Positions 11,801 to 23,686 of a stretch of DNA of 64,000 nt are shown in pieces. This DNA comes from Elysia marginata (Eukaryota; Mollusca; Gastropoda; Plakobranchidae), in the NCBI GenBank assembly GCA_019649035.1, contig BMAT01006179.1, positions 283,687 through 347,686 on the forward strand. The letters run 5' to 3'. How positions within the stretch are numbered: position 1 is the stretch's first letter; each line of letters begins with the position of its first letter. Under the pieces are notes generated by a model. It saw only the letters and a list, made by a program, of their open reading frames with translations. It did not search any database and was not told the DNA's origin. Both the position numbers and the translations under genes were made by a program.

Positions 11801-14561
11801 ATTGAAAAGAATGTTTATTTTGAGCAAATCTGAATTAAAGTCAAACTGTTATACATGTAAAATGTAAAGATAACAACCACGATCAGCCTAAAAGGATTTC
11901 CCTGTAGCAATAAAGCATCATGAACTCACCTTCTGTTTCTAGGAAAACTGCAGTTTCAGCACAATGTAGGAATGAGACAATTCAAAGCATAGAACCAACC
12001 AAACCATCAGTGCCTCAGGTGCCATTGGTGCAAATGATTGGATGCCAGTATCTAGACTTCCTGACTGTTGATGAGTTCAAAACTGTTCCCAAGTAAGTGT
12101 AAAAAGCCAAGAGCATGTAGCTCTGTTGAGCTGTTGAACTTAGGTTGCAGCAGAGTACAACAGCTTTGCATTCTACAGTCTATCACGGTAAGAAAAATGG
12201 CCAGAATTCTGCATCTTTAGTTTTTTCATTCATATGCTTGGGCTGGCCACAGGCATCCCCAAGGGATACTGATTACAAGCGATATGACATGCAATTGTCA
12301 TAAAGCAATTGATGCCCCACAAGCGGCCACAGTGACGGGCAACTATCTGAATGCACCATAAACCTAAATATTGGCTCATCATAAACCACATTAGTTCTTG
12401 TCCAAGTCGACTCTAGCTAGATTTATCTATTTCACAGTGTTAATAAAATTTTTATCTTCTGTTGGGTGTTTTTTTAACTTGAAATAATCAAAATTTTTAC
12501 AGGTTTTTTTTAACATTCTGGAAGATTAGGGAAAACTTTTTTTTTAACAGGGGTGTAAATCTTTCAGATTGGGGCTGATTTCAGTCTTTTTATGCATTTG
12601 GGATTTAGCTAATTTTTGTTTATGTCTATTTTAAATAACTTAACTTAAACTCGGCATTCACCAGCTGACAAATGTTATTCTTGAAAAGTTCATTTTAGAG
12701 GGTGAAAGAAGAGGGAAAAAATAGGACTGTCTTTCAGTTCATTGAATTTAATTGTTTGTTGAGTTCAAGGTTGTTGGAGTCAGGGGCTCCTGTACGATTG
12801 TTTTTTTTTTTTAATTTATTTCAGGTATATGAAGGGCAGATTGACATATGACAAAGTTAACTCCATGATTGAGAAACTGGACAAAGTTTATATAGAGAAA
12901 TACAAGATTAGAAGGCTTAAAAAGTCATCATTGAATGATGTCAACAAGAAACGGTTGGATGCTTACAGATTACAAGAAACGGAAGAAACCAAAGGTTTGT
13001 AGAGAATAATAGAGTTTCTTTCAGTGCACATTATTGATTTAGAGAATCCAAACAACATGACACAACTACATAGAGTATGTAGGCTATAAAAGCTTAACTA
13101 ATAAGATATCAGCTTACCTTAAATTCAATTTAGAACAGTAAAAAGGGATGATAAAAGAAGTATATCTCATCGTGTTGTTAGTGTTCAACAGTTTACTCTG
13201 CTTAAGTCAATTTTAAGTTGACCAACCAACTTACCCGTTCTAGTATGAATGGTGAAAATGAACTGTAATGAGACCAACAGATACCTTGGACTTTACTCTT
13301 TTTCCCTCTCATATTGTAATCTCTCTCCCTCCCTATCTGTCTGATTCTGACAGTCTTATTGCTGATAAATAACATGCCAGAAAAGCAGGCTAAGCAAAGA
13401 CCTACCATTAGTTTCGGTTTTTCTTCCAGTTCAACTTTAATGAAAACAAGGTTGGTCTGCAATGAATTATTTCTTTTGAGTTTGCTGAAACCAAGGATTC
13501 ATTGGGTTCAAGGTTGGAGGATGCAAGGTTCCCTGTACTGTAGATACAAAAATCAATATTTCACCGAAGTCGATGTTTATTAATTAAGTCCCCCCAAAAT
13601 TGGTGTCATTAAAAATTAAAAAGAGTTGGCTATTTTGAAATTTGAAGAAAAATTATAACTAGGTTGTACTTAAAATCAACATGATAAAGCAGCAAAAGTC
13701 AATTTTTGCCATTCAAACTGTACATTTGAGCTCATTGGGCTTTGGACACCACACTTAAATACAGCAGTTACAATGGGTTGTTTGAAAACAAATAAAATGA
13801 ACGTCTCTGTAAACTTATTTCGGTCTTTATCTCTATTAGTGGGTTTTACCAATAAGGTGTTCTTCTATTCCTAAATGCATACAATAAATTTGTCTAGTGC
13901 CTTGTCAAGAAACTCTGAAAGATTAACAAAAGATTTGACTTTTATTATTGTAAAGAACTTGTTAAAAATAGCCTTTGATTGGATAAATCTCTGGACTTAA
14001 ATCGTTTTTTATTTCGTTTTTTTTTTTTGTTTTAAGCAGCAGTTGACTTTATCTTTCTCATCAAGTTTGTTTTACTTTAACATAAAAAATGCAGTGAATT
14101 CCATGAGTAAGTAACTCTCCCAAACATAGAAGTCAGTTTCCATCATATCATTCAATTTATATTTTAAATTTAGAATACCTAGTAAGGAATATGTACAAAA
14201 TGAAAACCTGTCTTGACTTTCCTGAGGAAGATTTGTACAGTTCCTTCAGTAATGAGTCCTTCATTGTTGTTTGCTCATAATGTATAAATTATAAAAAGAT
14301 GTTATATGCCTACTTACACTGAAGTTTGATTTGCTATTTGTATCATCACTAAATGAATAATAACATTTGTGGCAAACTATCTTTCTCTTTTGTTTTATTT
14401 CAGGTCTCTATTTCATTGTTGAGCAAGACATTGCAGACTTCTCATCCCTAAAAATGGACAGCGTTTTGAGAAATATATTTACCATTCTGAGGCACTGTGG
14501 TTTAATATTTGAAATAAGAGGAGGAGGTTATACTCGTTTAGTTTGTTATTCAAGATATTGA
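8833..14561 (+). CDS. SKA1: Spindle and kinetochore-associated protein 1, complete, 5 coding exons
   Basis: Coding exons are 8833-9030, 10043-10122, 11943-12092, 12825-12994 and 14404-14561. All junctions are GT-AG and in frame, giving 756 nt and 251 residues (human SKA1 is 255). The N-terminal part (about 1-93, from MEISLAEVAEG) is helical and should form the SKA coiled-coil core with SKA2 and SKA3 (family knowledge). A short linker follows. From about residue 125 the C-terminal microtubule-binding winged-helix domain is recognisable by YMKGRLTYDKVNS, the basic stretch KYKIRRLKKSS, YFIVEQDI, ILRHCG and the terminal EIRGGGYTRLV. The protein is expected to couple kinetochores to depolymerising microtubules in mitosis. 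The start is the first ATG of the exon; an acceptor (CTACAG, ends 8806) 26 nt upstream implies a non-coding first exon further left that I could not place. No intact neighbour is functionally linked. The only oddity is the transposon that begins 24 bp after the stop. Confidence 0.95.
12548..12620 (+). repeat. Dispersed repeat G, copy in SKA1 intron 3
   Basis: GTGTAAATCTTTCAGATT, GCTGATTTCAG and GGGATTTAGC recur at 17219-17300 (ATGTAAATCTTTCAGATT, GCTGATTTCAG, GGGATTTTAGC). Confidence 0.6.
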
Positions 14562-14584
14562 ATGCAAACGACTTTTCTGGTTTC

Positions 14585-15239
14585 TTAACTCACTGACTAC
14601 TTTCCCCGCAAACGTTGTGAGATTTTTATTTTTACGGCTGAATACCAGTCCCGCAACCCCTGTGAGATTCAGCTTGCGAATTTTTTTTCCTATGTTAATA
14701 TCACAACAGCTGCGGGGAAAGCTACGGCAACCTCTAGCATAGCCACTTAGCTTTTGAATGATATAAACGAAGTTCGTTTAGGACAAATACAACCGGCAGG
14801 AGAGCATTTTTCCGACACCTCTAGCAGCTAGCAGTCTTCAGCTGATTCCAAGATGGATTGTTGAAAAATTTCTGTTCGGTCAAACTTAGATCTAGATTCT
14901 AGACTCTGATGATGAAATAGCGTTTGAAAGCATTATTGAAGATGATATAAATCCCGATTATGAGCCACCAAAGGGTAAAAGGGCCAAACCTAGTCAGGCC
15001 AAAGGTAAAGGTAAAGGAAATATTTACCTTTTTTGTTTGTTTTTTGTAAAAATAAAAAAATTGACACAGACTCAAAGTTTTTGTTTTATTAGAATCTTTA
15101 TTATCTTGACTAAACATGATACAAATTCCAAAGGTCAAACTTTAATAGCAAAATCACAGTGATTTTTTAAAAATACCTCCGAAATGGCTGGTACACAGGG
15201 AATAGACAGAGTTCAAATAGCTGGTAGTCAGTGAGTTAA
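14585..15239 (+). mobile_element. piggyBac-like element, 647 bp, with TTAA target duplications
   Basis: TTAA at 14585-14588 and 15236-15239 flank perfect 12-bp inverted ends (CTCACTGACTAC at 14589-14600; its complement at 15224-15235). The pairing continues one base outside the TTAA on each side. TTAA duplications with this terminal style are characteristic of the piggyBac superfamily. Inside, on the plus strand from about 14902, is an open acidic segment DSDDEIAFESIIEDD, then INPDYEPPKGKRAKPS and a Lys/Gly tract. This resembles the acidic N-terminus of a piggyBac transposase cut short (inference). The catalytic core is absent, so this is a deletion derivative. It starts 24 bp after the SKA1 stop codon. 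Confidence 0.8.
15051..15056 (+). terminator. Candidate SKA1 polyadenylation signal inside the piggyBac-like element
   Basis: AATAAA is the first canonical signal on the plus strand after the SKA1 stop that I could find, about 490 nt downstream. It lies wholly inside the transposon insertion. Confidence 0.35.
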
Positions 15240-15561
15240 GCTCTCTCATAGCCATATCATGAACATAGTTTGTACAGTCCAGCACGTTGTCCTCCTTTTC
15301 AGTGGGGAATTTTAATGTATTTGAGGATAGAATGTTGACATTTCCAATTTCTAGGGCAATAATCAAGTTTTGTAGAAGTTATGCGCTTTTTTTTTCTTTA
15401 GCAGGTTAAACTAAAGTAAACATGTGAAGGTTTATATGACAAACTCATTTTATACATTTTGAAAAATTTTAGATTTTAAAGTGAAAGCAACAAGTTTTCA
15501 TATTTCCATTTATATAGAGTCAGAAGACCAACTGCAGCCATGAAGCTTTACTAGGCATGAT

Positions 15562-15735
15562 TACAGTGGAATCCGCTTAAGATAAACCCTGTTTAAGATT
15601 AACTTTGGGTTAAGATAAACTATGTTTTTGCAATTTTGGTCCCTTTCCTATTTTTTTTTCATTATAATGTTACTGATTAATGTAAACTTTTGATAAAATA
15701 AACTTTCTATTCGGACCCAGAGGAGTGGAATTTTA
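15562..15735 (+). mobile_element. Pogo-like MITE, family 2, right end degraded
   Basis: The left end is CAGTGGAATCCGCTTAAGAT after TA. Motifs AAGATAAAC and TAAGATTAAC repeat inside, and a central ATTATAATGTTACTG block follows. It aligns to the reverse complement of 32998-33172. The expected inverted right end is not intact. Confidence 0.65.
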
Positions 15736-17218
15736 TCTTCTAGTTGTGCTGTAGCTAGATCACTTCTGATTGGCCGGCTCATGGCCAAGGGTGACTGCAG
15801 TCAGGATTGTACAGTTATGGCAATGCTCTCCCATTCACGATACACTGACATATTCACGATACACTGACATACTATTGAATGGTGTAGGTAAGATTACCTT
15901 ATTGCGGCCACTTGCCCTGACTGTCGCTGTTTTGATTAAATGAGCCCAGTCACATGACCTTGTCACTGCCAGGCTTATGCCCTCAGTGTGGACAGGTGTG
16001 TAGGCAAAGCTTATAATCACTTCAGATTACAGTTGAATTCATAGCTTGGTTATTCTACTCTAGATGTCGGTTTTTTTTTTTCAAAATAATTATTACTGTA
16101 GCAGAAAATACTCTCAAGACAGAATTACAATGACAAAGAAGATATTGGTGAGAGTTTTTGCCCTTTTCTCTGGTTTTTCAAAATGGCATAAAGCACATTT
16201 TGTCACGAAGCCCCTCAAGTACAAAAAAAGTAACTTCAGTGTACAAAAAACATGATCAGAGTGTCTATTTCTTTCACTGGTCGCTAATTCTTTATGTTTG
16301 TGTTTGTAAAAAACAACTATCCCGTCTGAATCTCAGGTCACAGGCTTGGCGATGCTTTTGGAAATTGGACCATTAGAAAGATTTGCTCTGGAAAGGACCA
16401 TGACGTATGAGGAATGGTGACAATGACACAAAAATGTTTTACTTTTTATGCAATCAAATAGATCTTGCGATGGGTTCTTTTTTTTTTTTTTCAAGTCCAA
16501 TATTTTAGTCTGCATAGAGGTTCTGAGATGGGATGCAAATAGTAAAAGGGATCAGTGATAGTTCCTTGACCTAGTTCAAGGAAAGAGCCAAAAGGGATTA
16601 AAGTGAAAAAGGAAATGGGCAGAGGAGAACAAAGTAATTTGACAAAAGTTCTGATTTTGAGGAATCAGTGTTCGGAGAAATCGCATTTGGCTGTACTTAA
16701 AATATAGCAAAATTGAAACACACTCAAGTCGTTACAAGGGCTAGGGTTTTAACGGCAACTCTGGTTGTAAAGACATTTTCCCACACCCCTTATTTTCTTC
16801 TATTAAAATCAATAGATTGTTACTGGTATAATTACCGCATCAATGACCTTCATTTGCGCTTTAACTGCACTCTTGGTTGGTGGAGCTATGAACTAAGCAA
16901 GCTGTGACAAGAACTTGGCAAAATTGTTAAGCCTCACTCAACAACACCTAAGTACTGGTAGTGCATCTGCAGTGATTTGTGCGCTAACTTCTTGGTTCTT
17001 TGGTTGTCACAGTCACACCAACACCCCAGCCCAACCCTTCCTCTCTCAGATAACCTCCTCCTTTACGCCACAACCCTACATATGACTATGAGCGTCTCCC
17101 TTCCCCCTCCCACAACTTACAGTTTCCCCTTGTGCTAGGCAGTCACCAAGTCAATCCTTTGTTTTTGTACTGGCATAACCAGTGATCTATTGCAGTGTAA
17201 GCATCTCCTTAGATAAGG

Positions 17219-17300
17219 TGCAAGGATGTAAATCTTTCAGATTTAAGCTGATTTCAGCTCTTCCCCTCTCAAATCTGGGATTTTAGCCCCATTTTTTCTC
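17219..17300 (+). repeat. Dispersed repeat G, intergenic copy
   Basis: Counterpart of 12548-12620 in the same orientation. No coding content. Confidence 0.6.
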
Positions 17301-17695
17301 CATTTTATTGAGAAAATAATATCTGTAATTCAAGACCTGTTTGCAGGTAACTTTTTGCGGTATTAAACACAGTTAAGAGCATAGCTTCTTTTCCTATAAC
17401 TATAAGCCCTCTAGAGGGTTACCCCTGACTATTTTTGTTCTATATATTCTATTGATTCCAAAGCACCACAAGTCTCACATTGGTTCCAAATTTTTTTTTT
17501 CGTCGGTCATTTACAACCCTGTAGGTGATAAGCAACAACAACAAACTCTGTACAACATGCCATGCCTTAGTTACGTGTGTGTTGAGGGTAAGTCTGGAAT
17601 AGTATGTGTATTTCCGATACTTGATAGAGACTAACATACTTCAGAGTTCTTTCTTTGGTACGGACATTCAATTCCATGTTGTCATAAAATTAATG

Positions 17696-17877
17696 TACAG
17701 TGGAATCCACTTAAAGTCAAACCTTTAAGAGAAACTATTGCTTAAGTTAACTCTGTTTGTCAGTCCCATTTTATATTTCTTTATGTTTTTGTTATGGTTA
17801 AACTTAAAGTCAACCTTGCTAAAAGTCAACACATGTTTTCGGTCCCGAGTTGTTGACTTTATCAGGATTCCACTGTA
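17696..17877 (+). mobile_element. Short pogo-like MITE, family 1, copy 2 (178 bp)
   Basis: Same termini, TA flanks and interior as the copy at 556-732, in the same orientation. It starts CAGTGGAATCCACTTAAAGT and ends ATCAGGATTCCACTG. Confidence 0.8.
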
Positions 17878-19249
17878 GATCCCCAAGAACTGGGTTTACC
17901 TTATTGTGTTGAAACCTGGCCTATTACTTTGCTTCTAGTTTAGTTATTAAGCACATCATTGAAATCATAGATTTTACTGATATATTATGATACAGCATGG
18001 CGTTAGCCCCTTTTTTCGTACATGTACCAGGGAATGCATCTTTGGGCATGAAATTTTTAGTTGCCTGTATCGTCTTCTAATTTAACGGCACTTTTAAGAA
18101 AGTCCCATTTGTGCTTTTAATTTTATATCAGATTCAGTGTTCTATTGTACATGTACCGTAGTGACGGTAGTCTGTACACACATTTAACATGTATGCATTA
18201 AATTTGTTTTCACAATTTTTCTTCTCTTTGTCTCTTATTCATTTTTTTTTGTGTTAATTTTATTTCATTCAATATTGATATATAGTAAGTTTTAAAAGTT
18301 AAAATAATCACCAACAATCCTGAAACCTCTCGGATGTATATACAGTAACCACAATGGCATACATTATTTGCTGATGTAGGGACTTTCCAAGGCTGTGACT
18401 AAAGGTCCTGTATTTGTTTTTTGTATATAAAGGACAAAATGTTTTCAAAAGTACCTGGTACACAGAAAACAGTAGGCTTGTGCTGCCATAACGGATAAAT
18501 GTATAAAAAAAAATTTTTCATAAATTTTGAATGAATTGATCAAGAAATATAGCAATGGTCACAACCAACAAATTTTCAGTTAGGTTTTATCCTCATTTCT
18601 TTTCATCCACTGTGAAATTGTGATAAATTTGGACAACCAGGCATCAATTTTGGAGGTTTCCACTAAAGATTATACATGTAATAATTGATAAGTACCTTAT
18701 AAAATTGTTTTGATAAAAAATTTTAAATGCATATTTAAAACCTATTTGTAATAGCCTTGGCAAGTTTAACTTTAAATAAGAGCCTCAAAAAAGCATTCAA
18801 AATAATACTTCATAAATGCACAAAATTAACAAAAATGAAAGACTACATCCCTACTTAACACTACAGCTATGTTAACAACAAACATGCCAAGGAATTTCCC
18901 TCATGAGATTGATGAGAACTCTTTCATCTTGCTTTCTGTAATTGTATTTTTCCAAATAATTACCAATGGATACTAAATGACCATTCCCATAAATTTGCAA
19001 GACTTATAGCTTGAAGAAAGCTAAACAAAAAGGATTGCTCAAAAAATAAAAACCTTTATTTGAATCCGGTGTGGAGACAACATTAAACTCATTTAAATTA
19101 GAGTTATGAAATACAAAAAGGCCTAGTACACACTGTATAAATAAGTATAATTGCCCAGTACATATATAAGCATGTGCACATAAATGAAGATTCATGGACA
19201 CAAAAATTTATAAAAGAAATAATATTCAAAATAAACAAAAATTACAGAT

Positions 19250-19430
19250 AGGAAGGGAGAGAGAAATTACATACTTGTCAATAAAACAAAACAAAAACTG
19301 TCAAAGTCTATCTTTCGTATCACTATCAGTGTGATACTGACAGTCATCCAAGGGCTGTTTATTTAGTTTGGCCATCTAGGAGCAAAACCGTTTTAAAGTT
19401 TTGTCTCCAATGGTTTTTACCCCTGGGTTG
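19250..19430 (+). repeat. Local direct duplication, unit 1
   Basis: GTCAATAAAACAAAACAAAA, then CTGTCAAAGTCT, a TTTGG(C/T)CATC block and TTTTAAAGTTTTGT recur about 720 bp downstream at 19970-20125. Confidence 0.7.
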
Positions 19431-19969
19431 AGGCTGAACTGATTTATAAATGTGTAACAGTATTAGCAGATTTTTCTATACAACAGCCTACAAAATGCTT
19501 TTAAATCATTTTAGAACAACATTGTGTTTGAGACCTCAGATTCAATGAGAATACAGTGAACCTCAAATTCAACAAGCTTGGACCCAACAAGACCTTGGGC
19601 TCAACAAGGGACACTTGAAGTCCATTTATATATTCCTCTTTGGCTCTAATAAAAAACCTTGGATCCAACGAGTACCAAGTTTTCCTACCTCAGGTTTCGT
19701 TTATGACAAACTTCAGATTATTGACAAAGATGAAATAGGAAATAAAAGCAAGGCGAATATTTGCGGTGATTACAGCATTGCCTCAAGCAGAACCTACACC
19801 ATCCATCAAATGGCTGAGATTGCTGAGAAATGGACAACAATATTATTGACTCCTATCTATGTGCTTAAATTAAAAAATCAAAATCCAGATAGAGAGAGAG
19901 AGAGAGAAGATAAAGCAAAATAGGAAAACATTATAGAATGGAGAGCAAGAGAGAGACAGGCTGATACAG

Positions 19970-20125
19970 TGAGGGAGGGAGAGAGAGATATGCCTGTCAA
20001 TAAAACAAAACAAAAAACTGCCAAAGTCTGTCAGTCCCACTATCACCCAAAGGCACGCCTATCTACTTTGGTCATCAAGGGGCACAACTGTTTAAAAGTT
20101 TTGTGAACAATTGTTTTTTCTTTTG
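19970..20125 (+). repeat. Local direct duplication, unit 2
   Basis: Counterpart of 19250-19430, preceded by a (GA)-rich run as in unit 1. Confidence 0.7.
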
Positions 20126-20777
20126 AAGCTTAACTTATTTGCAAACAATAGGCTATCATGTTTTACTTTATTACAAGAGGGCCTAGAGTTCATTTTAAAA
20201 CAAACTTGTATCATCCAAGGTTAACTGTACCTAGATCTCTAATTGAAAAGGATTCCTTAGCATTAAGGTAAACAGGTTGTGCCTAAAAACAATGGTTGAA
20301 ATTAGAATAGCAACAGCTGTAACCCTCCATAATGTTTTTTCCTATTAGCAAAATATAAGGTACATGTAAATATTGATTCTCAATATAGTACAATTTGCAG
20401 GTTGTAACTCATTTTATGTTACTTCAAATTTACACCATATTTTAATTGAAACCTGCATGTAACAAACTTTACAAAATGTTCTGTGTAGTTTGTCAAATCT
20501 ATGATTGATTATCCGAGTTAATTAAAATTGCCATAAACCAAAATTTTTCAAATCCGGTTTTGCAATTACCGTAAGTGTAATACAAGACATACATTGTATA
20601 CATATGCAATGAAGGGAAGTTAGATACCAGTATGTCTTAAACTGAGACCAGAGACAGCCCTTTTCTTTCATTTGCATCAGGAATGACAACTTTAAATGAA
20701 TAAAAGCATGTCAAAAAAAAAAATCTACTACAAATAGCCCGGTTTGTGCAGAATGAACGTAATGCCAACAATATTAT

Positions 20778-20800
20778 TGTCTTGCAACCAGTCCAGATGA
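20778..20800 (+). mobile_element. Solo terminus of family 4
   Basis: TGTCTTGCAACCAGTCCAGA repeats the left end of the family 4 element with one change. The following sequence does not match its interior. Confidence 0.4.
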
Positions 20801-21137
20801 GCAAAATGTTGGAAATTTTTACTTGATTTTGTAGAAACGCCTTAAAAAAGATTTATATTCTTTCTTTCTATTTTTTAAATGACAAATAGTACTAAAACAT
20901 TTCCAGTTTTGTTTTTTTTGCATAATTTCATGCATTTTTTTAACATTGAAACATTGGGAGGACTCAGAAAAATGCAATGTTGCAAATAGTTTCTTAACTC
21001 TTATGTGAAAACAGACATGCAATTCATATAAACTGGTTGTGAAACAATCAGATTGAAAAAAATGTAAATTAAACAATGCTAAATGCACTTGATTTTACTC
21101 TAACGTGTTACAGTAGACTGACTTGCAAAATTAAAAA

Positions 21138-21599
21138 TACAGTGGAAACCTAATAATTCATATCTCTTGGGAATGAACAAAAAACCTAGCATTAAGAGGA
21201 TTTGAATTATAAATCAGCTTTAATTTTTTACCCACTTCTTTTTCTATATTGCTTTTAATAACATCTACAGATATTATTTCACCCAAACTTTGCAGGCAGA
21301 CAAAAACAAAATGTTTTCATGATAATGCGGGTTTCGGCGACTTAGTGCAGTGAAAGTTTTAAAAGACAGGCCTTTCAGTTTCAAGCTTTGGGAGAGGGAG
21401 ACTGTCAGAAAACACAAGGAAAAACTACTACAGATAGCACATATAAACTTCAAATTAAGAAAATTGAAATTCACAAACTTCAAATTCAAACATTAAGACT
21501 AACAAAGCTAAGGAGGAATAAAAAAAGCCTCACATTTAAAAATCTTTGAATGAAGAATTATAGAACAATCAGACTTCGATTTTGAAGGTTTCCACTGTA
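21138..21599. mobile_element. TA-flanked inverted-repeat element, 458 bp, family 3
   Basis: CAGTGGAAACCT at 21140-21151 and its perfect complement at 21586-21597 are both bordered by TA. The interior is AT-rich with scattered TTCAAATTC-type motifs and no gene. It is a probable non-autonomous pogo-like element. Confidence 0.7.
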
Positions 21600-22671
21600 G
21601 GTTGTTCATCTACTTGCAATTTGTATGACAATATTTCTAACCAGTGTCTAATCTATTCAGTGACTCGTCCTAGAAGTACACTGGAAAAGAAACCTCAATC
21701 CCTTTAGTTTATACTCAATCAATACCTCAAACAGCAAAAGGTAGATCTAATCATCTAGCAACTTAAAAGACGGCCCTTGGTTTCACCTGTCTCTTGAGAG
21801 GCAATGAGGAGGAATTGAAACTGAGTTATTTTACTTTTTTGACAATAGAATATTTGGCTTAGATAAATATGTTCTTTTGTAGAGAATAGACATATTTTTT
21901 TTTTTACAACAGTTTAGGTCATTATACATAAACAGAGATGCCACCTTGGCAAGAAAAAATTGCCTGAACTTTTCTTTGGACCCCATCCATCGCTACACGC
22001 CTTTCCAATTTCAAGTTTTTCTATTGCTTGTTCTTTGCATTAACATGGAACAAAGACTGACGAAACGAAGGGGATAATACCCATTTTTACCAAATTTCTT
22101 TCTAAGGTGGAATTTACTCACTGCCACTGGGGTATCACTATTTATTTCAGTTACAAATTAGATCTACTCCTATGAGGCTCATTATTCTTCATTTCGTCAG
22201 TGTTGTTTATTATGATTAAAAATAATGCATTTTACCGCATAGGAAACTTTATTTCTAGAAAAAAAATAAAGAATTGGTTACCATGAAGTTTAAGCTTAGC
22301 TAGGATTGCTCCACTGTATGGAAATTCTTCCCTTTCCAGTTCTGACGTACACAGCCTTTTTTTCTAATGAAATGTAACATAAGCATGCTACACCTGTCCC
22401 TGACAGCATGCGAATGTAATCCAAAGGAAATTCACTATTATACTATAGTCATTTTCTTCAGTTTTTGCCTTAGATCACTCTTGTCAAGTTGTTTAACAAC
22501 CTGACGACCATTTTGTTCAAGAAACATTAAATCCATTTTTGAAGGATTGGTATGAAAAGATAGATTTAGATCTAAATCTAATAATCTAGATTAGATCTAT
22601 TGATGTGGATGTATAATTCCGTCAACAAAAGACTAGCATTAGCAGTGTAGACAGTCTGTAAGGCAATGAAA

Positions 22672-23106
22672 TGTCTTGCAACCAGTCCAAATGAGTCTTA
22701 AGTCGAAATTGGAAGGTAGACAGATATTGGTATTACAGAAAAATTTATTTTCTCTACTTTTAAGTACAACAAACAGAAAAGCTCTATCATGCTTCTGTAT
22801 GAAGTTATAACCATTTGAAGTCGGTAGGGTTAGGACTTGTGAAACTTCAGAAAAGGGAGAAAACAGCATTAAAAGTTTAGACAACTACAAAGGTATTGAG
22901 GCCTCAGCAATCATACCAAATAAAATTAAACACCTAAACAATGAAATTTGAACACCCATCAGGTGTGGAAACTGTTTAGAAAAGGTTTTAGAGTCAATAT
23001 CTAAGATTTTAAAAATTTGACTTCTGAACACCCACTTAACTTTAAAAGCCTATATCTCCAAACTAAGCCTCCCGACTTACGACTCATTTGGACAGAATGC
23101 AAGACA
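22672..23106 (+). mobile_element. 435-bp inverted-repeat element, family 4, copy 1
   Basis: It begins TGTCTTGCAACCAGTCCAAA and ends with the near-complement (CTCATTTGGACAGAATGCAA then GACA). The arms run about 35 bp with a few mismatches. The whole segment recurs at 51839-52276. The interior has no convincing coding sequence. Confidence 0.75.
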
Positions 23107-23598
23107 AATAGGGCTAGGCTAATGTTTCCGAATGTTATTGTTTGTTTGCACATGTTCAGTGGCTCATTTTCCGTCAGTTACAAAGGGGACTTCACTCCCA
23201 CTGTTGGATATAGATTAATTCTTCGTCCATTTTTTCTTTCCGTTTTTTTCTTCCGTCAATATTATTTTCGCTAATTTCCGGCAGACAACCAAGGTTTACC
23301 TGAACCTTGACGGAACCCATACCATTGCCGGAATTCCGGCAATCGCCGGAAAAGTGGCACCTCTGTTTTAAAACACCAAACTCTTATAAATATCTGCTGT
23401 CAACAAAGTGTGAGCTTTACCTTTCATTTTGTCACCTAAACTCTACATAAATTTGCTTTTTTCTACAAACCTCAAATCTTTGACAAAAACTTTTCATCAC
23501 AATTTATATCACAGAGACTAAGGTATAAAAGTTAATAATTGGTAGATATATGTTAAAATGGGGGAAAAAAATCCAACCAAAGTAAAAATAGCATGTTG

Positions 23599-23686
23599 CT
23601 AGGATTTGAAATATGATATCACAGATGGTTGGGTTCTCTGCTTTTTGTCTTTCCAGGAACTTGAACCACCAGTTCTTGATGCTGGC
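23599..23686 (-). CDS. POLK: POLK terminal exon carrying the PCNA-interacting (PIP) box
   Basis: The acceptor TTTTTTACAG ends at 23687. The exon continues the split Arg codon left by the donor at 26685/26684 (AAAAG then GTTTGT) and encodes 29 residues ending at TAG. The tail is basic (KDKKQR) and then reads [11 protein letters not shown]844-P-S-V-I-S-Y850-F851 fits the PIP pattern Q-x-x-h-x-x-aromatic-aromatic and sits at the extreme C-terminus, as in the vertebrate enzyme. Without this exon the protein would end in five nucleotides of intron read-through (...KRFV) and lack a terminal PCNA motif. The donor GTTTGT is non-ideal but is also used by SKA1 exon 4 here. Confidence 0.85.

Larger units (their letters stand above)
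15740..21137. other. Intergenic between SKA1 and POLK
   Basis: Holds the MITE at 17696, the direct duplication at 19250/19970 and repeat G. 16540-16700 and 47600-47760 also share short blocks (GTAATTTGACA, TTTGAGGAA). No recognisable gene on either strand; frames up to 102 codons contain GA repeats. Confidence 0.5.
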
